Source of the DNA: Deltaproteobacteria bacterium
GTDB taxonomy: Bacteria > UBA10199 > SPLOWO2-01-44-7
Assembly (NCBI GenBank): GCA_030648035.1
Contig: JAUSII010000032.1
Location: forward strand, 1-39,747
Length of the DNA stretch: 39,747 nucleotides
Direction of reading: 5' to 3'
Below the pieces are notes generated by a model. That model was given only the letters and a program-made list of their open reading frames with translations, searched no databases and was not told the origin of the DNA. Every line of letters begins with the position of its first letter. Position 1 is the stretch's first letter. This document shows positions 28,256-36,242 of this stretch, in pieces. A program made the position numbers and the translations under genes.

Positions 28256-29551
28256 ATGCAAAAGCATTTTCAAAAAATTTTTATTCTTCTGGTTTTTGTT
28301 CTGCAACAGGTCGTTCCTGTTTTTGAAACAAGAGCCGATTTTAAAAAAGAGACGAGCCTCGTGGTTGTTCCGATTCACGATGGTTCGGCTGATGAGGCCA
28401 GCGACAAAACGGCGGCGGTGTTGCACAGCAAACTCTCCGAAACCACCCCTTTGCATGTGGTTGCGGCCCAAAAGGTTGATGCTGTTTTGTCTTATCACCG
28501 CAATTTCAATCTTGCTTCCCCCGATTCCGAACTTGAAAAAGCCAAAGACCTGCTCAAGCGCGCACGCGAACATTATTTTACTTTTGCTTATGGAGAAGCC
28601 GAGGCCGAGCTTGGGCGCATTGGAGAAATATTCAAAGGGAATGCTCAATATTTGGACGAGGAGGGAGGTGTTCTTCTCGACAGTCTTGTAACTCTGGCCA
28701 TGGTGCATGCGGCCGGGCGAAAAAAAGGAGAGGCGCTTGAAGATTTTAAAAAAGTGCTGACCCTCCATCCCCTCTATCAACTCGATCCAAAGGGTTTTGC
28801 CCCTTCCATCCAAAAACTTTTTGCAGAGGCCCGGGAAAGTTTTGACCAAAGCGCAGGGGGAACTCTGGAGGTAACGACCGATCCGAAGGTGGCCGAAGTC
28901 TATCTGAACGGAATCTATCAGGGGGTTGCGCCGCTTTTCTTAACACCTCTGCCTCCCGGAGAATATCGAATCACACTCAAGGCCAATAATTATGAAACGG
29001 TTCATAAAACAGTCCTGCTTGTGGCGGGAAACAACATAAAGGTTTCCGGCCGCCTTCGCTGGGAAAATGCGGACAAATCAAAATCAAAAACAAATTTGGA
29101 ATCGGTTCAATCCTCCAGGCATCAGATCGAAGAGGGGACGCGCACTGCCGATCTGCTGAAGGTCGACAAGGTTTTGCTGGTGAATGTCGACAACGCGACC
29201 ATCGTTTTGCGACTGGTCGACCGAAAATATCGCGCCGGTCACAACCCGATCGTCATTGAACGGAGCGAAAATTCCGAACAACTTGAAAAAAATCTGGATC
29301 AAACGGCCCGGTTTATTCTGGCCCAGACCGAACTCGACCTTCTTAAAAATCCGACAGCGCATCTTGATCCGGACGGAGTCGGTTCCCCGATTTTGTTGGG
29401 AAGGCCGCGCAAAAAAATATCGAAGGGGCTTTTGTTTGGGGGATTGGGAGTCGTCGGCCTTGCGGGACTGGTGGCGGGGATTCTGGCGGCCACTGCGGGA
29501 GGAGACAATGCAGGCACAAAAACGGGATCGCTGTCACTTAGCTTCAAATAA
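28256..29551 (+). CDS. Secreted/membrane protein with TPR-like region and PEGA domain
   Basis: ORF 28244..29551, ATG 28256; signal peptide; GTLEVTTDPKVAEVYLNGIYQGVAPLFLTPLPPGEYRITLKANNYE is PEGA-like; C-terminal TM segment LLFGGLGVVGLAGLVAGILAA. Confidence 0.8.
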   Translation: MQKHFQKIFILLVFVLQQVVPVFETRADFKKETSLVVVPIHDGSADEASDKTAAVLHSKLSETTPLHVVAAQKVDAVLSYHRNFNLASPDSELEKAKDLLKRAREHYFTFAYGEAEAELGRIGEIFKGNAQYLDEEGGVLLDSLVTLAMVHAAGRKKGEALEDFKKVLTLHPLYQLDPKGFAPSIQKLFAEARESFDQSAGGTLEVTTDPKVAEVYLNGIYQGVAPLFLTPLPPGEYRITLKANNYETVHKTVLLVAGNNIKVSGRLRWENADKSKSKTNLESVQSSRHQIEEGTRTADLLKVDKVLLVNVDNATIVLRLVDRKYRAGHNPIVIERSENSEQLEKNLDQTARFILAQTELDLLKNPTAHLDPDGVGSPILLGRPRKKISKGLLFGGLGVVGLAGLVAGILAATAGGDNAGTKTGSLSLSFK

Positions 29552-29555
29552 ATTT

Positions 29556-30371
29556 ATGAAAATAAAAAATTGTTGGGCGTTCGATGTTTGGATTTTGGGG
29601 TTGCTGGCGGGTTGCGGTTCTTCTTCTGACTTGCCGACAGGCGTTTCCTTTTCAGAAACAACCGGTGAGACCGGTTATGTTCAGCTCAACGTTTCCAACT
29701 CCAGAAATGTGACCGCCTCCAAAAATGCGACGATCGATCAATATCGCATCACGATCAGGGGGGACGGTTTGGAGCCAATAGAAAATACAGTCACCGCCAA
29801 TGCCGATGGAGCTTTAATCCAGGGGGTGCCTGTGTTCAAGAGTGCCACCGTCACGGTGGCGGCACTGAATGCGGACAAAAAAATATTGAGAGAGGGGATC
29901 GCCGAAAATGTTTCGGTGGCGGCGGGCCAGACCGCGGCAGTCTCTGTCGTTCTCGATTCGGTTCCGGTATTATTGAATCTCTCCGATGGCGATCACACCA
30001 GCAACCAGCGTCTCTGGTTTCATCTTCTGACCGATCCCGGTCATTTCGTCGCCGTGGAAGAAGACCGTCCCTTGAAAGACGTCTCCACTTCACTCAGCCA
30101 GATTGTATCGGGCGAACAGGGGGAATCCAGATTTTATCCGGGTTCTCTTCTTCCTGGAGAGCATCATTTTATTTTGCGGGATAATAACACCGGAAAAACA
30201 TCGGCCATCACACTTCATCTTTGGGACGGCGCAAAAATAAAAGGGGCTCCTCTTTTTGCGGCAAGCAGTGTTCAGCTGAACGCCTCTGCCATCATTTCAA
30301 AAAGGTTGGGACAATCGATAACAGGAGAAGTTTTTCCAAAAATTGTGGAGGCACTATGGAACACAAGATAG
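29556..30371 (+). CDS. Lipoprotein, unknown function
   Basis: ORF 29184..30371; start moved to ATG 29556 (MKIKNCWAFDVWILGLLAGCGSSS), lipobox LLAGC. Confidence 0.75.
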   Translation: MKIKNCWAFDVWILGLLAGCGSSSDLPTGVSFSETTGETGYVQLNVSNSRNVTASKNATIDQYRITIRGDGLEPIENTVTANADGALIQGVPVFKSATVTVAALNADKKILREGIAENVSVAAGQTAAVSVVLDSVPVLLNLSDGDHTSNQRLWFHLLTDPGHFVAVEEDRPLKDVSTSLSQIVSGEQGESRFYPGSLLPGEHHFILRDNNTGKTSAITLHLWDGAKIKGAPLFAASSVQLNASAIISKRLGQSITGEVFPKIVEALWNTR

Positions 30372-32176
30372 GATGGGTTGGTCTTTTTTTAATGGTGGCA
30401 GGTTGTGGCAGTGGCAGTGGAACAACTCCCCCCACGGTACCGGCGCTTTCTCAATCAGCGCCCGTTTCAAAAACCGTTTCGTTCGAGCCGGGCTGGCCCG
30501 ATGATCTAAAATCGATCGCGCAATCCCTCAAACTCAACGCCACCCTCAAAGGGAAAGATTCTTTGGGGAAAGCGGCGGGATCATTGGGGCCAGTGGAAGC
30601 CGAGGCAAAAGGCAATGTTTTTCAGTTTGTGTTCACCTCTGTTCCATCGGAACTTGTCGATGCCGCAATTATAACTGTGGAACTGTTCAACCCTGTGGCG
30701 GGTCTGAATTCCGACTGCCAAAAGGTGGGGCGTGTCACACAGACTGTGACTTTTGCCGACAACAAGGGAACATTTCTGGTTTCACCCGGTGCCTTTGACC
30801 TCTCGATGGATTGCGACGGTGACGGGATCTCCAATCTGAAGGAATTTGTGGTGGAGACGAAGCCAAATGATTCCGTTGCCGCTGTGCCCGCAACCCCTGT
30901 GGAGATCGTCCCAGTTGTTATTCCGGATATCGATGGGGATGGCAGAATTGATCCAGAAGACAACTGCCCTGTTATTTCCAATTTCAACCAGCAAAATAGT
31001 GACGGGGATGAATTGGGAGACCTTTGCGACTGCAAACCTCTGGATGAAAATATTTATTCAACCGCTGTCGATGAACCCGATGTTTTGGGTTTTGACAGTA
31101 ATTGTGACGGAATAGACGGCAACAAAACGGAGGCGATTTTTGTCAGTCTCCATGCGACCAGCGATAATAATCCGGGGAGTCTCGATGCTCCCCTCAAAAC
31201 ATTGTCCGCCGCGGTGGAAAAAGCCGAAAAAGAAGGCAAGGCGATTTATGTCGGCGCCGGAACATATTCTTTAAATGGAATTTCTTTTTCAAAAGGGATC
31301 CGGGTCTATGGTGGATATCAGACCTTTGGTCTCGACCCCTCCTTTTCTGTGCGCAGGGCGACCTCTTCCGAACCCCAATTCGACACGGTTTTGAAGAGGG
31401 ATGGTGAGGATGTGACGCTGATGCTTCAAGATACTTCGGGCGATTTTGTCTTCGACGGTTTTCATTTTGTCAATGCGTCCACGGAAAAAGATTCGGTGGT
31501 GGGGGCGAGAACCATCGTTGTCAAAAATGCGCACGCCACCATTTCAAACAGCCGCATCGATGGAAGCGCACTTGGAACGCGCACCACCGCCGTCGCCATT
31601 CTGGAAACAGTGGCCTCCGCTTCCGATGTTGTTTTAAAAAATAATATTCTGGATGCCGGTTTGGGCGATGATGCCTCCACCGGAGTTTTGGTCGACACTG
31701 CAGATGCGGTGGAAATCAGCAACAATGTCATTCATGGCGGTTCCGGGCGTTTTGCAACGGGGATTGTTGTGGTCGGGGCCTCGCCCAGAATTTTAAACAA
31801 CACCATCGATGCCGTTTCCCATTTTTCCTCTCCCCAACTCTCCACGTCCCAGGCCCTTATTTTTGAGAATGCGCTGAATTTGACACTGACAGGAAATATT
31901 CTGGTTACAGGCGTTTCCGCCAATCAATATGGAATGGGTTGTGTGGGCATGGAGCCGGTGGATGCCTCCCGGATAAATGCGAACGTGTTGGCCGTGATCC
32001 CTCCCGATACGGATGCAGTGAAAAGTGTGAGCTGTCTGGGTGAGTTTGATTATGTCGCGGCCGATGGTCTGCTTCTGGGTCGTCAAACGGCGGAAAGTAA
32101 TTTTGATTTTACGGGAAACGCACTGGAAGATCTTCTCTCCGATAGCCAATATCAAAATCAGGGGGCGCCGAGATGA
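30356..32176 (+). CDS. Lipoprotein with TSP3-like Asp-rich repeats and parallel beta-helix domain
   Basis: ORF 30221..32176; ATG 30356 (MEHKIGWVGLFLMVAGCGSGSG). DIDGDGRIDPEDNCPVISNFNQQNSDGDELGDLCDC; beta-helix PLKTLSAAVEKAEKEGKAIYVGAGTY and ARTIVVKNAHATISNSRID. Confidence 0.8.
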   Translation: MEHKIGWVGLFLMVAGCGSGSGTTPPTVPALSQSAPVSKTVSFEPGWPDDLKSIAQSLKLNATLKGKDSLGKAAGSLGPVEAEAKGNVFQFVFTSVPSELVDAAIITVELFNPVAGLNSDCQKVGRVTQTVTFADNKGTFLVSPGAFDLSMDCDGDGISNLKEFVVETKPNDSVAAVPATPVEIVPVVIPDIDGDGRIDPEDNCPVISNFNQQNSDGDELGDLCDCKPLDENIYSTAVDEPDVLGFDSNCDGIDGNKTEAIFVSLHATSDNNPGSLDAPLKTLSAAVEKAEKEGKAIYVGAGTYSLNGISFSKGIRVYGGYQTFGLDPSFSVRRATSSEPQFDTVLKRDGEDVTLMLQDTSGDFVFDGFHFVNASTEKDSVVGARTIVVKNAHATISNSRIDGSALGTRTTAVAILETVASASDVVLKNNILDAGLGDDASTGVLVDTADAVEISNNVIHGGSGRFATGIVVVGASPRILNNTIDAVSHFSSPQLSTSQALIFENALNLTLTGNILVTGVSANQYGMGCVGMEPVDASRINANVLAVIPPDTDAVKSVSCLGEFDYVAADGLLLGRQTAESNFDFTGNALEDLLSDSQYQNQGAPR

Positions 32177-32529
32177 AAAAAGTTTTTTTACTCCTGTTGC
32201 TCGTGTCTCGCGTCCATTTTTTCTCCAATAGCGCAGAGCTTCCTCCAGAAGAGAGAAGTGCTCTCGATCAGAATGTGGAGTGGCTGAAAGAAAATCCAAA
32301 GACGGTTGTCATTCTGGAGGGGCATTGCGATGAGTGGGGCGATCATACCTACAATATGGAGTTGGGCGACCGGAGAGCCAGGGAAACAAAGGCTTACCTG
32401 ATTGAAAAGGGGGTTAATCCCGAAAGAATCATTATGGTGGTCAGTTTTGGGGAAACAAGGCCGCTGGATGATCGTCATATCAGCGAAGCGTGGAGACAAA
32501 ACAGGAGAGTCGAATTTGTTTTGAGATAG
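32173..32529 (+). CDS. Short OmpA/Pal C-terminal-like domain protein
   Basis: VILEGHCDEWGDHTYNMELGDRRARETKAYLIEKGVNPERIIMVVSFGETRP...WRQNRRVEFVLR is the Pal/OmpA-C pattern; ATGA overlap with the upstream gene. Confidence 0.85.
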   Translation: MKKVFLLLLLVSRVHFFSNSAELPPEERSALDQNVEWLKENPKTVVILEGHCDEWGDHTYNMELGDRRARETKAYLIEKGVNPERIIMVVSFGETRPLDDRHISEAWRQNRRVEFVLR

Positions 32530-32658
32530 GGGGCAAAAATGTTCCGGAGGATAAAACCAAATGAAGTTCAAAAGACAATCGATTTTCAACCCCCTGCGTT
32601 GGTGCCGCAGTTGTTGCTGACGATGCAGGTGGAGATGCCGCAAAAAAGGAGAATCAAA

Positions 32659-33831
32659 ATGGAAAATAAAAAAACTTCCAAAAAAATGAGATTGAAACTG
32701 TGGCTGGCTGTGGCTATCGGGGGAGGCACGCTCTTCTGGGGACTTTCTCTTTTTGCAGGGCCGCTTTCGGTGCCGCACCAGATTAATTTTCAATCGGTGG
32801 TGACCGATGCCGGGGGCGTGCCTCTGGTCGACGGTCTTCACAATATTAATTTTCGTTTGGCCGATGCAGGGGGGATAAATGTGTATGAAGAAAAACAGTC
32901 TCTCGAATCGGTGGGAGGGGTTGTTTCTGCGATGGTCGGATCACAAGGTGACATCTCTGCCGCTTTTTCAATATCGGGCAAGCCGCTTTTTCTGGGGGTG
33001 CAGGTGGAAGGTGGCGGACCGGAAACATTGATGGAGATTGTCTCTGTCCCATATGCGGTCGTGGCCGAACAGGCCTTGAGGGTGGTTCCCAAAAGCATCG
33101 GTACCGAGGCGATTGTTCCGAAATCGATCACCAAAGATCTTCTGGCCGACGATGTCCTCTCCGGCATTGCACCGATTTATCAAAATGAATCGGGGGCGTC
33201 GAAGGTCGGTGTGGAAACCAACTTTATCTATTCACGCGGTCCCACGGTGCAGGTGGTGTTGAAGGATATGGATACCGCGATCCATCAGAGAGAGGTGAAT
33301 CTGGAAAAACAAAAAACCGATTTGCAAAATCAGATCAACACAAAAGCCTCCACCGATTATGTGAATCAAAAGGTGGAGGGAAAACCTTCGGTGGATGAAG
33401 TCGGCCGGATGATATCCAGCGCCAGTCAGTCTCTTTCTGTATCTATGGACCAGGGCCAAGCCGGGCTTCAGGAACAGATTACCGATATCGACACCAGTCT
33501 CAATGCGCTCCCCAAAATTGTGGCGTATGGTGTCATCAATTCCGGCGTGGATACTAGCACAGGTGCCTGTTATCCACCCTATCCGTCCAATGTTTATAAT
33601 GTGGATGACGTCACGCGTGGTGACGATCATGTCTATCAAATTATTTTTAAAACGCGTATTGAACCCCCTTATATTGTTACCGGTAATGTTATCTATCGTA
33701 GTATTCGAGACGTTATCAATTTGGATAATAAACATTTTGCCGTCAAAGGGGGAAGTATGACCTCTGTCGGATTTCAGGCGTCTATTCACAATGAATGTCA
33801 GCAGAGTTTCAACTTCATGGTGGTGAAGTAA
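32659..33831 (+). CDS. Secreted surface protein with N-terminal beta domain and coiled-coil stalk
   Basis: ORF 32539..33831; ATG 32659 has AAGGAG upstream and a signal peptide (MENKKTSKKMRLKLWLAVAIGGGTLFWGLSLFAGP). INFQSVVTDAGGVPLVDGLHNINFRLADAGG...VSVPYAVVAEQA; coiled coil REVNLEKQKTDLQNQINTKAS. Confidence 0.7.
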   Translation: MENKKTSKKMRLKLWLAVAIGGGTLFWGLSLFAGPLSVPHQINFQSVVTDAGGVPLVDGLHNINFRLADAGGINVYEEKQSLESVGGVVSAMVGSQGDISAAFSISGKPLFLGVQVEGGGPETLMEIVSVPYAVVAEQALRVVPKSIGTEAIVPKSITKDLLADDVLSGIAPIYQNESGASKVGVETNFIYSRGPTVQVVLKDMDTAIHQREVNLEKQKTDLQNQINTKASTDYVNQKVEGKPSVDEVGRMISSASQSLSVSMDQGQAGLQEQITDIDTSLNALPKIVAYGVINSGVDTSTGACYPPYPSNVYNVDDVTRGDDHVYQIIFKTRIEPPYIVTGNVIYRSIRDVINLDNKHFAVKGGSMTSVGFQASIHNECQQSFNFMVVK

Positions 33832-33832
33832 A

Positions 33833-34804
33833 TCAAAGCCTCACAATATGGCAGATCGGGTTTCCGGGTTGGACGACGGGGCTGGTGATGGTGGAGATCA
33901 CCAAACCTTTGTAGGGACTGGAAATGTGGTGAACCTCTTTTCCGAAGGGGTTGACGTTGATGCCCAGAAGCTGGCCCTTTGCCACTGTTTCTCCGGGGCG
34001 GATTTTTAAATCGATGACGCCACCGCGATCGGCGCGTATCCATTCGGTCTCTTTTACAAAAAGCGGTTTTTTTGCACGGGGATGTTTCTTGGCCGTGCGC
34101 ATTTTCAAATGTTCCATCACCGCAATCACGCCGCGCACTCCCTCTTGCGTCGCCTTGTATTGAAACCGTCCCGACTCACCCGCCTCATAAATAATGGTGG
34201 GAATGCCTTTTTCTGTAGCGGTTCGCCGAAGGCTTCCCTCAATTCCTTTGCGGTCGAGAATAATCGGACACTCAAAACTCTCCGCCAAAAAACGGACTTT
34301 TGCATGTGGCAGATCCCCACGCACATGCGGGATGTTGACGCGGCCGTGTCCCGCTGTGTGCAGGTCGATGCCAAAGTGGCATTTGACGATCACCTCGTTG
34401 AAAAAAGTGTGGGCATAGCGTTCGGTGAGTGTGCCGTTCGGATCGCCGGGAAAAAAACGGTTTAAATCTCTGCCATCGGGAAGATAGCGGGTTTGTGAAT
34501 AAAACCCCAGAATGTTGACGACCGGGACGCAGACCAGCGTGCCGCTCTGGTTTTTGTTTGAGGAGCGATAAATCAGGTTGTGTATTATTTCAACGCCGTT
34601 GATTTCGTCGCCGTGCACAACAGCAGTGACAAAAAGAATGGGGCCCGGCTTTTTGCCGCGAACAACCGAAATGGGAATGGTGATGCCGCGGGAGGAATAG
34701 GTTTCACTCACCTTCAAGTGGACTTGTGCGGTTTCTCCCCTGCGAATGGAGCGGTGGCCGATGGTGAAAATATCGGAATCCTTGGGCCATGAAATTTTTT
34801 TCAT
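33833..34804 (-). CDS. Succinylglutamate desuccinylase/aspartoacylase (AstE/AspA) family protein
   Basis: VHGDEINGVEIIHNL, LPDGRDLNRFFPGDPNG, GIDLHTAGHGR zinc-site motifs. Confidence 0.9.
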   Translation of the reverse strand: MKKISWPKDSDIFTIGHRSIRRGETAQVHLKVSETYSSRGITIPISVVRGKKPGPILFVTAVVHGDEINGVEIIHNLIYRSSNKNQSGTLVCVPVVNILGFYSQTRYLPDGRDLNRFFPGDPNGTLTERYAHTFFNEVIVKCHFGIDLHTAGHGRVNIPHVRGDLPHAKVRFLAESFECPIILDRKGIEGSLRRTATEKGIPTIIYEAGESGRFQYKATQEGVRGVIAVMEHLKMRTAKKHPRAKKPLFVKETEWIRADRGGVIDLKIRPGETVAKGQLLGINVNPFGKEVHHISSPYKGLVISTITSPVVQPGNPICHIVRL

Positions 34805-35703
34805 GCAATCACTCTCGATTTTGTGGGGCGTGTCACCTGACGATGGATATAGTGGATGATGGCGCCGGCCACATCGACATCGGTGGTGTTTTCGATTCCC
34901 TCCAGACCGGGCGAAGAGTTGACCTCCAGCACGACAGGCCCCTCATCGGTCATGAGCATGTCGACGCCGGCCACATGCAATCCCAGAATTTTCGCCGCAC
35001 GGATGGCGGTGTTTTTATATTGTTTGTCGAGGCGGATGTTTTCGGCTGTTCCGCCGCGATGCAGATTGGCCCGAAATTCGCCCTTCACCGCCTGGCGTTT
35101 CATTGAGGCAATGACTTTGCCGCCGACGACGATGGCGCGAATGTCGCTCCCCTCCGACTGTGCCACAAATTGCTGGATTAGAATCTGTTCATCGATTCCG
35201 TGAAAGGCCTCGATCACCGAAGCGGCGGCTGTCTTTGTGTCGGCCAGGATCACCCCTTTGCCTTGAGTCCCTTGCAGGAGTTTGATGATCACCGGGGAGC
35301 CCCCGAGTTTTTCAATCACCTGTTCAATATATTCGGGCTTTTTGATGAAGGCGGTGGGGGGCAGGCCCACATTGCGGCGGCACAAAATCTGAAGACTTCG
35401 CAATTTGTCGCGCGAGCGTGCGATGGCATAGGAACTGTTGACGCAATAGGTTCCCATCATTTCAAATTGTCTGACGACCGCCAACCCAAACAGAGTCTGC
35501 TTTACCCCGATGCGAGGCAGAATGGCGTCAAAAGTTTCCAGACGTTTTCCGCGATAAAACAATTGCGGTTTATTTTTGGTGATGAGCATGGCGCAATGCG
35601 CGGGACGGATCACCTTGACGTTGTGCTTCTGGTCTCTCGCCGCTTCCATCAGCCTGCGGGTGCTGTAGATTTTGGTACTGCCCGAAAGAATCCCCAGTTT
35701 CAT
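34801..35703 (-). CDS. rimK: RimK-family ATP-grasp alpha-L-glutamate ligase
   Basis: 300 aa; DKLRSLQILCRRNVGLPPTAF, SPVIIKLLQGTQGKGVILA, GSDIRAIVVGGKVIASMKRQAVKGEFRANLHRGG, VLEVNSSPGLEGIE. Confidence 0.92.
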   Translation of the reverse strand: MKLGILSGSTKIYSTRRLMEAARDQKHNVKVIRPAHCAMLITKNKPQLFYRGKRLETFDAILPRIGVKQTLFGLAVVRQFEMMGTYCVNSSYAIARSRDKLRSLQILCRRNVGLPPTAFIKKPEYIEQVIEKLGGSPVIIKLLQGTQGKGVILADTKTAAASVIEAFHGIDEQILIQQFVAQSEGSDIRAIVVGGKVIASMKRQAVKGEFRANLHRGGTAENIRLDKQYKNTAIRAAKILGLHVAGVDMLMTDEGPVVLEVNSSPGLEGIENTTDVDVAGAIIHYIHRQVTRPTKSRVIA

Positions 35704-36242
35704 AGGCCCCTCTTTTTGGATGTCATATATTTTTGCGAAGGGTCGACTATAAAATTTCCCTCCAGCGCTTTCCTTCCCAGGATCAGCCGGAATAACATGT
35801 TGTCCCTGCGGGTGACAGTGAATTCAATTTTTTTTCTTTTTTTGCCGATCACAATCCATGTTTTTACCACCGGTCTTCTGGAACGGTGCCCACCGGAATC
35901 GGTCACCCACTTGTCTCCGGTGGAAACAGTGGTGATGTGATGCACCTTTTCCGATTTTTTTCGGTGTGGGTGCAAAACAAGCAGGAGTCTGTTTTTTTTG
36001 CGGATGATTTTGGAGGCATGGATGGCGGAAGTTCTGGCGCCGGTGTCTATCTTGGCTTTTAAATGACGAATATTCCAAGAGGGGAGATCGACATATTCCT
36101 TCCAGCCTATTATAACGGGGGGAACGACTCGTCCTTTCGGGACTCCTTTCCCCCGCACCCCTCTCGCTCGAACCGGCAAAGCCGGATCCTCGCTCGCTTT
36201 AATCAGCGGCCCTCTTCGGTTTTCTTTTTTTCTTTGGACCAT
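35700..36242 (-). CDS. RimB/COG4067 family protease (annotated in databases as ATP-dependent zinc protease)
   Basis: VIIGWKEYVDLPSWNIRHLKAKIDTGARTSAIHASKI, RRPVVKTWIVIGKKRKKIEFTVTRRDNMLFRLILGRKAL; adjacent to rimK. Exact start uncertain. Confidence 0.88.
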   Translation of the reverse strand: MVQRKKENRRGPLIKASEDPALPVRARGVRGKGVPKGRVVPPVIIGWKEYVDLPSWNIRHLKAKIDTGARTSAIHASKIIRKKNRLLLVLHPHRKKSEKVHHITTVSTGDKWVTDSGGHRSRRPVVKTWIVIGKKRKKIEFTVTRRDNMLFRLILGRKALEGNFIVDPSQKYMTSKKRGL

